23,787 bases of DNA, from positions 369 to 24,155 of the forward strand of contig DFDY01000120.1 of NCBI GenBank assembly GCA_002368955.1, written 5' to 3'. The translations under genes and the position numbers were made by a program. The DNA comes from Bacteroidales bacterium UBA3816. GTDB lineage: Bacteria; Bacteroidota; Bacteroidia; Bacteroidales; P3. Within the stretch, counting starts at the first letter, position 1. Each line of letters starts with the position of its first letter. The notes under the pieces were generated by a model, which saw nothing but the letters and a program-made list of their open reading frames with translations, had not been told where the DNA came from and searched no databases. Shown here piece after piece: positions 8,116 through 17,100 of the stretch.

Positions 8116-9075
8116 ATGAATCTATTAAATATATCGGGTTCCCCGCATGTTCATAGCGATGAATCGACGAAAAAAATCATGTGGCGTGTCAATCTGGCCT
8201 TGGTGCCCATGCTGCTCTGCGGCATTGCCTTTTTTGGCCTCAACGCCCTGCTCATCAGCCTGGTTTCAGTAGTCTGCTGCTGCCTGTTCCAATGGCTCAT
8301 TGAGAAATATCTGCTCAAAGTACCCACCACCGTCTGCGATGGCTCGGCCGTAGTCACTGGTCTGCTGCTGGCCTTCAATGTGCCTGCCACGGCCGATATG
8401 ATATGGCTTATTGCCATCGGTGCCCTAGTGGCCATCGGCGTGGGCAAGATGACCTTCGGCGGCTTGGGCAAGAACCCATTCAACCCCGCGCTGGTGGGAC
8501 GTGTTTTCCTGCTCATCTCCTTCCCCGTGCAGATGACCACCTGGCCCACCGTAGGTAAGTGGTTCCCCATGTCGCTGGACACCACCTCTGGAGCCACACC
8601 CCTAGGTATTTTCAAAGAGAGCGGACTGAGCGACATGCCCAGCCTGATGGATGCTTTCCTCGGCCACGTCGGTGGCTCATTTGGTGAGGTGAGCGCCATA
8701 GCCATCCTCATTGGTGCCATCTATCTGCTGTGCCGCAAAGTCATCACCTGGCACATACCGGTGGCCTTCATCGGTACCGCTTTCATCTTCAGCGGCATTC
8801 TGTGGCTTTGCAATCCCGAGCAGTTCCTCAACCCCGTCATGACCATCTTCACTGGCGGCATCATGTTGGGTGCCTGCTTTATGGCAACCGATATGGTCAC
8901 ATCGCCCATGTCCAAGATGGCACAACTCATCTTTGGCTTCGGATGCGGCTTGCTGACCATCATCATACGCAACTGGGGAGCCTATCCCGAAGGTGTCAGC
9001 TTTGCCATCCTGCTGATGAATGCCGTCACCCCCTTGTTGAACAGATGGTGCAAACCGGCAAGATTTGCTTGTTAG
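8116..9075 (+). CDS. rnfD: RnfD, membrane subunit with covalent FMN
   Basis: This 319-residue hydrophobic protein has roughly 9-10 membrane helices. The covalent flavin motif SGAT is present at residues 158-161 (DTTSGATPLG); in RnfD/NqrB the Thr carries FMN by a phosphoester bond. Other family segments seen are GKNPFNPALVGRVFLL (118-133) and VCDGSAVVTGLLLAFNVP (73-90). The start MNLLNISGSPHVHSDES matches the usual short cytoplasmic leader. RnfD is thought to form part of the ion-translocating membrane core with RnfA, RnfE and RnfG. Confidence 0.96.
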   Translation: MNLLNISGSPHVHSDESTKKIMWRVNLALVPMLLCGIAFFGLNALLISLVSVVCCCLFQWLIEKYLLKVPTTVCDGSAVVTGLLLAFNVPATADMIWLIAIGALVAIGVGKMTFGGLGKNPFNPALVGRVFLLISFPVQMTTWPTVGKWFPMSLDTTSGATPLGIFKESGLSDMPSLMDAFLGHVGGSFGEVSAIAILIGAIYLLCRKVITWHIPVAFIGTAFIFSGILWLCNPEQFLNPVMTIFTGGIMLGACFMATDMVTSPMSKMAQLIFGFGCGLLTIIIRNWGAYPEGVSFAILLMNAVTPLLNRWCKPARFAC

Positions 9076-9111
9076 TAAGAAAAACGATTAACTATTAAAA
9101 GATAATCAACT

Positions 9112-9675
9112 ATGGCTAAGAAAGTTCAATCTACATTAATAAATATGCTGGTGGTGCTCACCTGTATCTCTGTGGTGGCAGCATTGGCACTGGCTTTAGT
9201 AAGTAATGTAACAGCTGAGCCCATTGCTCAGGCTCAAAAGGCCAAGACCGAGGCCGCTATCAAGGCAGTACTTCCCACCTACGACCAGCTGAAAGAGGTG
9301 ACCATCGACGGTAACAACTACACAAAGGCTGTCGACGCACAAGGCAACATGGTTGGCATGGCCATTGAGGCCAAGAGTTCCAAAGGCTTTGGCGGTGATT
9401 TGGTGGCAATGGTGGGTTTTGATGCCGAAGGCAAGGTTTCAGGCTACCAGATACTGCAGACCGCCGAGACTCCGGGATTGGGAGCCAAGGCAGGCGACTG
9501 GTTTCAAGAGGGCAGCAAAGGTAATGTCATCGGCATGGACCCTGCCACTCCCCTCGCGGTGAAAAAAGACGGTGGCCAAGTCGATGCCATCAGCGGCTCT
9601 ACTATCACCTCTCGCGCATTCTGCGAAATCATCAACAATGCATATCAAATCTACCAGAAAGGAGGCAATGAATAA
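9112..9675 (+). CDS. rnfG: RnfG, periplasm-facing subunit with covalent FMN
   Basis: This 187-residue protein has one N-terminal membrane helix (about 10-31) and a periplasmic FMN-binding domain. The family motif ETPGLGAK is at 119-126, and the flavin attachment motif is DAISGSTIT (158-166), where Thr164 corresponds to the Thr of S(T)GAT. The site has Ser in place of Ala, which is common and tolerated. It overlaps rnfE by one base (TAATG), indicating translational coupling. It carries electrons through the Rnf membrane part together with RnfD. Confidence 0.95.
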   Translation: MAKKVQSTLINMLVVLTCISVVAALALALVSNVTAEPIAQAQKAKTEAAIKAVLPTYDQLKEVTIDGNNYTKAVDAQGNMVGMAIEAKSSKGFGGDLVAMVGFDAEGKVSGYQILQTAETPGLGAKAGDWFQEGSKGNVIGMDPATPLAVKKDGGQVDAISGSTITSRAFCEIINNAYQIYQKGGNE

Positions 9676-10262
9676 TGAAAACTTCTGATATCATCAAAAA
9701 CGGACTAATCAAAGAGAACCCCACATGGGTATTAGTTTTGGGCATGTGCCCCACCTTGGCCACCACCACTTCAGCCATCAACGGCATGTGCATGGGCTTG
9801 GCCACCACGTTTGTGCTGATGATGTCCAACACGGTCATCTCTCTGCTCAAGTCGGTCATACCAGACAAGGTTCGCATTCCCTCCTTCATCGTGGTCATTG
9901 CCACCTTTGTAACCATCGTACAGTTAGTGATGCAGGGATTCCTGCCCGATCTATACGAAACACTGGGTCTGTTCATCCCGCTGATTGTTGTAAACTGCAT
10001 CGTACTGGGTCGTGCTGAGGCTTTCGCTTCGAAGAACAATGTAGGCCACTCCTTCTTGGATGGATTGTTTATGGGACTCGGTTTCACATGGGCACTGACC
10101 CTGATTGGATTTTTCCGTGAGTTGCTGGGTGGCGGTGCCGTGTTTGGTCACAGCATCATCGGTGGCAACGACGGCATGCTGCTCTTCATTTTGGCACCCG
10201 GAGGCTTCTTGGTTTTGGGATATTTGATGGCCTTGGTACGCAAATTTCAAAAGAACTCGTAA
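9675..10262 (+). CDS. rnfE: RnfE, integral membrane subunit of the Rnf complex
   Basis: This 195-residue protein has about six membrane helices. It is assigned to RnfE rather than to the homologous RnfA by the start IIKNGLIKENPTWVLVLGMCPTLA and the segment FIPLIVVNCIVLGRAEAFASKNN (about 104-126), both RnfE-like, and by its position after rnfG. RnfE and RnfA form the inverted pair of membrane subunits thought to hold a metal cluster between conserved cysteines; Cys25 and Cys108 are visible here. No rnfA follows, although the usual order is B-C-D-G-E-A. No terminator is obvious after the stop. Confidence 0.93.
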   Translation: MKTSDIIKNGLIKENPTWVLVLGMCPTLATTTSAINGMCMGLATTFVLMMSNTVISLLKSVIPDKVRIPSFIVVIATFVTIVQLVMQGFLPDLYETLGLFIPLIVVNCIVLGRAEAFASKNNVGHSFLDGLFMGLGFTWALTLIGFFRELLGGGAVFGHSIIGGNDGMLLFILAPGGFLVLGYLMALVRKFQKNS

Positions 10263-10276
10263 AAAAAGTTAAAAAA

Positions 10277-10292
10277 TAGGGGTCTAGGGGTA
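10277..10292 (+). repeat. Short tandem direct repeat after rnfE
   Basis: TAGGGGTC is followed at once by TAGGGGTA, two near-identical 8-base units 14 bp after the rnfE stop. The gap between rnfE and the next gene (about 115 bp) otherwise shows no terminator or recognisable element. It may be chance or a trace of rearrangement. Confidence 0.4.
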
Positions 10293-10377
10293 ACTAAATC
10301 GAACCTTTCGGCTCTATTAAGTAGAAAGAATTAATTAAAGCAGTAAAAAGAATTTGATAACGAAAAAGAATAGAACA

Positions 10378-10821
10378 ATGAAAAAGTTATTTTTATCCAT
10401 AGTATTTGTTGCAATGACATGCATCGGATGCAAGGTTAATGCACAAAATTGTGCCGAGATTGTTCGCCCCTATCTGGAAGCAAATCACATCAGCCTATCA
10501 GATTATCCCCAGCCTAAGCTTGAATGGCGTTGCCAGTTCTCATACAACACATTCTTCCTAAGCGACAGCGTGCCCGAAGGGGCTATGGTGTTTGGAATAG
10601 AGGCCCTCACCAATCTCCTCACAGGAGAGCATCCCGACGAGAATTTCGAGATTGACTTAGAGGTCTTTAGTTACTATGCTTGGGACTTTATCAACTTCCA
10701 GATACAAGACAAAGGCCACACCATATTCTTCGACACCCACAAAAGCACCAACCGCTATCTGGGAGTGCGGACATACAATGATGCTTACGGCCGAATCGAC
10801 GAATCGGAAATATACAAATAA
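10378..10821 (+). CDS. Small exported protein of unknown function
   Basis: The ATG at 10378 gives 147 residues beginning MKKLFLSIVFVAMTCIGCKVNAQ, a clear export signal; the in-frame ATG at 10354 would add an MITKKNRT leader and is less likely. Cleavage could be by signal peptidase I after VNA, or by signal peptidase II at CIGC, although the residue three before that Cys is itself a Cys and unusual. The mature part is mixed alpha/beta, rich in aromatic residues (FEIDLEVFSYYAWDFINF) and of no family I recognise. It precedes a T9SS type B protein by 54 bp on the same strand and may share its transcript. I propose no function. Confidence 0.75.
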   Translation: MKKLFLSIVFVAMTCIGCKVNAQNCAEIVRPYLEANHISLSDYPQPKLEWRCQFSYNTFFLSDSVPEGAMVFGIEALTNLLTGEHPDENFEIDLEVFSYYAWDFINFQIQDKGHTIFFDTHKSTNRYLGVRTYNDAYGRIDESEIYK

Positions 10822-10875
10822 AAAGGTTCTGATGAAATCGAACATCACACTAGATAATTAAAAAATAATAATATC

Positions 10876-13800
10876 ATGAAAAAAATAGCGACACTTGTAA
10901 TCCTCTTATGCCTGGGTTGTGTTGGAAGTGCCATGGCACAAAACATCCAGCACATCAGCCTAACAGCTGATAACAATGGGGACACCATTGACGGCGTAGG
11001 CATGATACTGTACGACGATGGTGGAGGAGCTGGCTCTTACGGACATGGTTATGACTACTATATCACCATACGGTCAGTCTGCGACTCGTCCGACTCGGCC
11101 ACCACGTTTCTCGCAATAGACATAAAGGCTTTTGACATTGGACCTTACGACACATTGTACATTTATGATGGTCCCAATCCGACTGCACCATTACTGACAA
11201 AGCTGAACTCAACATATGAGTACAACACAAACCGAAGATACTTTATCACTCCTTCTAATACTTCCAGAATGCTATGTGTGCGTTTTCGCTCTTCCATTAT
11301 TCACGAAGACGACACCATTCCTCATGCTGGCTTCAACCTAGACGTCTTGTGTGCAAAACCCTGCGAGCACGTAGTTGGCCTTATCGACCGTTTTTACGAA
11401 CGATTAGATAAAACAGGCAATATAATAGACACCTGCATTTTCACCCCACTGCCTACCTCAATTGACTCCGTGTTCGACTCAATATGGGTGATCACCGATA
11501 CGAACACTGGTGCAGGTCGATGGGAAGAAGGGCATGAAAACCTTATCCGAGTAGATACTATAGGATGGACAGATGGAGCCCTCTTATGTATGGGGCAGCA
11601 AATCCGATTCCATGCCCATGGCCAGTATTCCAATGCACTCAACTATTATACCCCAGAAGATGCCACAAGTAAATTCTATTGGGCTCTTGGCACAAGCGAT
11701 ACAAATGTGGGCATCAACCACACGGTAATCGACTATGGAGGGTACAAAACAGTCGGTTGCTACAATGTGGTCCTTACGGTAACCGACGTGAATGGATGCA
11801 AGCAGAGCAACTATGAAACAGTACAGGTGCGAGTGGCTCAAAACCCCATCAAAACTATTTTTGACCTTGCGACAATTTGTAACAATGACTCGCTGATGGT
11901 TAATGTGGGTTACGAAGGCGACAATGGAACACTCACACTAAAAAAGATTAAATTTGCCGAAGTCGTTTCTAAAACCAACGATATAAGAACCTTTATACCT
12001 GACGGAGAATACTGTGAAACACCTTGTTACGTAGCCCCTGTAACATTCGACGAATTTCCCGAAGGACGTCTGATTCAGTCGGCCAACGATATATGTTCCA
12101 TTTGTGTCAACTACGAGCATTCCTTTATGGCTGACTACAGTTTGGCCATCTTATGTCCTACCTATGACCAACTGTCTAATCCCAATAACGGAAAAGCCTA
12201 CTTAAAATATAAAGATGAACGAACTATCTCTACCGAAGCGCCTCCAGGATATACTAGTTATCCAGAAGGAACCTATGGTGGAGGCGGTACATATACGGGC
12301 TGCCCTGCCACGTCATCACCTAATTGGGATACTTGGGACAATTTATGTACTCATAGTCCCGACAATGACGCTTGCGACTCGACTTGCAACCCTTGGGGTG
12401 TTGGTTGGAACTACTGCTTTTCTCGTAATGAAAAATACACTCTTGTAAATGATGAACCATGCAATACCGATCAACCTGTTGGCGCAGGATTAGCCTCGAA
12501 TGGCCATGTAAACTCGCAAATGTTTCAGATCCCCATCATGATACCTCCATTCGTAAATGCCGGAGAAAATGCCGGAGTGCTGGCACAAAATACCAAAGAC
12601 TCAAGTGACCATATGGGCATGTCTATGTACTATATTCCGGCTGACGACTTTTCGACCTTGGTCGGATGCCCATTAAGAGGTGAATGGAAGATTCAAATCT
12701 GTGACCGCTGGAGGCAAGATAACGGTTGGATTTTCAACTGGTCCATGGACTTATGCAACATCAGTTCAGGCGGTGGTTGCGACTATCAGGTCGGCATCGA
12801 CTCGGTAGTATGGCGTCCCGACACAAACTACGCTACCGACTTCTACGACGGACTTTACCGAGGTCTAATCATCAATAAAAGATGGAACGACAGCACCGCA
12901 GCCTATATCTCTTCGCCCGACACCAGTGGCGACTTCAATATCAAACTTTCAATCTATGACGAATTTGGCTGCCGTTGGGACACCCTTACGCATATCTCCA
13001 CTGTGCGCACTCCATTGCCCAGACTTGGCAACGACACCCTCCTGTGCGATGTGGCCACAATGACACTTAATGCTTCCGACAAATATACTAACGATAACTA
13101 CAGCTACCTCTGGGAACCTTTCGGTGAAACTACTTCCATTATCACCACCACACCCAATACCAATGGCGACCACTCCTACGTTGTAGAAGCAATCAATAGA
13201 GAAAAGAATATACAATGTATTGCCCGCGACACCATAGTAGTCAAGGTGCGGCCTCAGCCCATACCCAACTTCGACCCGGGCATCTACCCCTTGGAAGGCT
13301 GCGAACCTCTTACCATCAATATTGTAAACACCAGTAAAAACGGCTACAAATATCGTTGGGTGTTTGGCGACGGTACCTATTCGACATTGAAAGACCCCAG
13401 CCACTCCTATGCCGCAGGTACTTACGACTTCAAATACTACGTCGAGAGCGAAGGCGGCTGCAAGGACTCTCTCATTTATCCTGGTCTAGTGACGGTGTTC
13501 CCGCAGCCTAAGGCACAGTTCTCATGGGATCCTGTCTACCCGACCGTACTGCACCCCAGTGTGGCACTCAACAACACGACCACCCCGGACGACGGTACCA
13601 ATATTTATAGATGGGAGATACAGTATGACAAGAATAACCCCTATTCCTTCCATACTGCCACTGAGAAGAATCCCACTTTCACCTGGCAGCCACCCGTTGG
13701 CGACGACATCTCCGGCAGCTACTCCATCCGCCTCTTGGCACGCACCGAAAACCGGGGCCCCAGCGGCATCCTGACGGTCTGTAGCGATACCATCGAGAAC

Positions 13801-14103
13801 AATATCCTAATTATCAACGACCAGCTGGAATTCCCCAACATGGTAACTCCCAATGCAGACGGCATCAACGACAGGTTTGTCATCAAAAACCTTGTTGAAG
13901 GCCTTGCCTACCCAATCAACCAGCTTGACATTTACGATAAATGGGGCTCAAGGGTATTCCATGCAGCCAACATCATGAGAGTAGAGGATTTCTGGGATCC
14001 CGCTGCCACCAACAGCCCGGCAGGCACCTACTTCTATCGGTTTGTCGGCAAAGGCTACAAAGGCAACATAGAACATAACGGTGTCATCGAAGTGCTCAAA
14101 TAG
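10876..14103 (+). CDS. Large secreted multidomain protein, T9SS type B (CHU_C) sorting domain
   Basis: This 1075-residue protein has a signal peptide (MKKIATLVILLCLGCVGSAMAQ). Domains in order: a CUB-like region (about 23-162, with YDTLYIYDGPNPTAPLL), a PKD-like region (about 237-322), a P-domain-like region in two halves (about 393-446 and 545-631, the latter with PLRGEWKIQICDRW and NGWIFNWSMDLC) separated by a Gly/Tyr/Cys-rich insertion of about 100 residues, a PKD domain (about 795-870, with YRWVFGDGTYST and SHSYAAGTYDF), and a C-terminal type B sorting domain (about 985-1075, NMVTPNADGINDRFVI, then WDPAATNSPAGTYFYRF). Such proteins are exported by the type IX system and held at the cell surface, often as adhesins. 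No catalytic residues are recognised. A terminator-like hairpin follows 30 bp after the stop. Confidence 0.9.
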   Translation: MKKIATLVILLCLGCVGSAMAQNIQHISLTADNNGDTIDGVGMILYDDGGGAGSYGHGYDYYITIRSVCDSSDSATTFLAIDIKAFDIGPYDTLYIYDGPNPTAPLLTKLNSTYEYNTNRRYFITPSNTSRMLCVRFRSSIIHEDDTIPHAGFNLDVLCAKPCEHVVGLIDRFYERLDKTGNIIDTCIFTPLPTSIDSVFDSIWVITDTNTGAGRWEEGHENLIRVDTIGWTDGALLCMGQQIRFHAHGQYSNALNYYTPEDATSKFYWALGTSDTNVGINHTVIDYGGYKTVGCYNVVLTVTDVNGCKQSNYETVQVRVAQNPIKTIFDLATICNNDSLMVNVGYEGDNGTLTLKKIKFAEVVSKTNDIRTFIPDGEYCETPCYVAPVTFDEFPEGRLIQSANDICSICVNYEHSFMADYSLAILCPTYDQLSNPNNGKAYLKYKDERTISTEAPPGYTSYPEGTYGGGGTYTGCPATSSPNWDTWDNLCTHSPDNDACDSTCNPWGVGWNYCFSRNEKYTLVNDEPCNTDQPVGAGLASNGHVNSQMFQIPIMIPPFVNAGENAGVLAQNTKDSSDHMGMSMYYIPADDFSTLVGCPLRGEWKIQICDRWRQDNGWIFNWSMDLCNISSGGGCDYQVGIDSVVWRPDTNYATDFYDGLYRGLIINKRWNDSTAAYISSPDTSGDFNIKLSIYDEFGCRWDTLTHISTVRTPLPRLGNDTLLCDVATMTLNASDKYTNDNYSYLWEPFGETTSIITTTPNTNGDHSYVVEAINREKNIQCIARDTIVVKVRPQPIPNFDPGIYPLEGCEPLTINIVNTSKNGYKYRWVFGDGTYSTLKDPSHSYAAGTYDFKYYVESEGGCKDSLIYPGLVTVFPQPKAQFSWDPVYPTVLHPSVALNNTTTPDDGTNIYRWEIQYDKNNPYSFHTATEKNPTFTWQPPVGDDISGSYSIRLLARTENRGPSGILTVCSDTIENNILIINDQLEFPNMVTPNADGINDRFVIKNLVEGLAYPINQLDIYDKWGSRVFHAANIMRVEDFWDPAATNSPAGTYFYRFVGKGYKGNIEHNGVIEVLK

Positions 14104-17100
14104 GCCTTTGGGTCTAAAGTCAATAACAATTAAGGGTGCCCTACGGGACACCCTTTTACTGCTATTGATAAGCCTTCCAGTTCTTCAAGCCCAAGCCAGA
14201 CAACGCGACACTCTGGGCACTGGTAACAGAATCTATTTTGTCGAAAACATGGGGCAATGGGAAGCTCCTTTCTTGTTTAAAGCGGAGATGAACCATGCTG
14301 CCTTTTTTGCCGAACAGAATGGCTTCACTTTTGTCATTAAAGGACCTGAAGTAGAAGAGGCAGGGCATGCCCATCATCATGGAGGTCCGGCACATGCCTA
14401 TAAAGTTCATTTCATTGGATGCAGCCAGCAGTGTTCTGTCTCGGGACAGGACGTAGACCCAACCGAAGGCTACGACAATTATTTTTTAGGCAGCAATCCC
14501 GACCGATGGGTTAGCCGAGTGCCACATCACAAGACTATTCTCTATAAAGGCCTATACCCGGGTATAGATATGGATGTGCGCATGGCACAGCATGCACTCA
14601 AGAACAACTTCTATATCAGCCCCGGCACCAGTCCTTCGGCAATCGCCATGAGATACGAAGGAACGGAAAAAATGTATCTCTCTGCGGGCAATCTTATCAT
14701 ACGCACATCTGTAGGAGAAATAGTAGAACTAAGCCCATTTGCCTACCAAGACATGGACACTGGCCGTTGTGAAATAGATGTTCGATACCGTCTCAAAGGC
14801 ACTGAGGTCACATTTGTAGTAGGCGATTACGATACCCTTCTGCCCCTAGTCATTGACCCCGTACTCCACTTCTCCACCTACACTGGTTCCAGTGCCGACA
14901 ACTGGGGCACGACAGCCACTTACGACTTTGAGAAAAACACATATACATCAGGCCTAGTATTCGGTACAGGCTATCCTGTTGCCACAGGTGCCTATGACCA
15001 AAGTTTTAATGGCAACGGCGATATAGGCATTTTCAAGTTCGACTCCACAGGGTCACAGCGCATCTTCGCCACCTATCTGGGAGGATCCAACGCCGATATG
15101 CCCCACAGTATGATTGTGAACTCTTTTGGCGAATTGGTCATCTTCGGAACCACCGGCTCGCGCGATTTTCCCACCACCGCCAATGCCTACGACACCTCCT
15201 TCAACGGGGGCAGTGTTCTGCATTACGAAGGAGGCACCTACGTCAATTATCCCAATGGATCTGATATTTTTGTCAGCCGATTCTCCAGTGACGGCACCCA
15301 ACTCCAGGCCTCGACATTCATTGGTGGCAATGGTAATGACGGGCTCAACTATCGCAATTACTACACAGCCTTCACCATCATGTGTGGCAACGATTCTCTC
15401 TACTTCAATTATGGCGACGGCGCCCGTGGCGAAATAATCACCGACGACCTCAACAATATCTATATCGGCTCCACCACTTTCTCCACTAATTTCCCCGTCA
15501 CCCAAGGCAGCGTCAACATCTATCCCCCACTCAAGCAGAACGGCATTGTCTTTAAATTGGACTATAATCTCCGCAACATCATATGGAGCACCTATCTGGG
15601 AGGCGACGGAGACGATGCCGTCTATTCCATTGATGTTGACTCCAGCTACAATATTATAGTCTGCGGTGGCACCAACTCAACCAATTTCCCCACCACTCCC
15701 GGAGTCTTCCAACCAACCTATGGAGGAGGCAGTGCCGATGGTTTTATCAGCAAAATTTCCTACAATGGCGACCGTCTGATTAGCAGCACCTACTATGGTT
15801 CTTCCGCCTACGACCAAATATATTTTGTCCGTACAGGCAAGCACGACCAAGTCTTCATCTATGGACAGACCAAGGCAGACGGCAGCACCATGATATACAA
15901 CGCCAACTATAACACGCCTGGTGCCGGCAACCTTTTGTCGCGTTTCAGTCCCGACCTCACCAGCAGGGTTTGGTCCACAGTTTTTGGCACCAACATTGGT
16001 CATCCCAACCTCTCCCCCACGGCCTTTGCAGCCGACATATGCGACCGAGTGTATGCCGTTGGCTGGGGACGAGACTATGTGGGCAGCTGTGTCAGCAATT
16101 TCGACAATGGCAGCTGCCATGGAATGGAGACCACCCCTGACGCCTATCAGCGAAACACCGATGGCCAAGACTTCTATATACTGGCCCTCGACAACCAAGC
16201 CTCGCAACTGGATTACTCCACCTTCTTCGGCGAAAACTTTGCCGACGACAACCAAGGTGGACGGGACCATGTAGACGGTGGCACCTCGCGCCTAGACCGT
16301 CGTTCCACCCTCTACCAAAGTGTCTGTGCCAGCTGTCATGGTGCCAGCGCCTTCCCCACTACCCCCAATGTGTGGTCCGACCAAAACGAAAGCAGCCTTT
16401 GCAACAATGCCGTCTTCCGCTTCACCATCCATACCGACTATCCTGTCGCCGAATGCATAGTGCCCCCCGTGGGCTGCGCACCCTATACCGTCAACTTCCG
16501 CAACACGGGCCGTGGAGAAAGTTATCAATGGGACTTTGGCGATGGTTCCTCTTCCACCGAGACCAATCCAACACATACCTTCACCTCATCCGGAACGTAT
16601 AATGTACGCTTAATAGCACTCTTGCAGAACGGGTGCAAAACGGCCGATACTACCTTCATCAAAGTCTGCGTTCTTAACCCAAACCGAGGGGAGCATGTCC
16701 TTCTAACTCCGTGTGAGGGCGAACTCACACAAATCGGACCTCAACCCCGACTTGGATGCACCTATGAATGGGTTACGGGCCAAGTGTCCGACCCAACGGT
16801 GGCCAACCCCTATGTAAGCCAGTCGGGCATCTACATAGTCCGCACTACCTCACAGGATAGGAACTGCTCACAAACCGACACCTTCGAAGTGAACTATGTC
16901 TCAAACATAGACTCTTTCGAAGTGCACAATCCCAGTTGTCCCAACTATAGCGACGGCTATGCTGTCGTCCACCTCAAAGCTAGCATCATAGGGCAAGCAC
17001 AAATCTATTGGGACGGGCAGCCGGGCGACAGCGTCCTCAGCGGCTTGCGGGCCGACGGGCGGCAACACATACTTGAAATTGTCAACGGTGACTGTACCAA

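Noticed and set aside
16325..16339. CASCH motif in the SBBP surface protein, resembling a heme c site
   Set aside because: It is a single motif in a beta-propeller surface protein, at a place where related SBBP proteins carry a Cys-Gly-rich segment before FPTTP, so a structural Cys role is more likely than heme.
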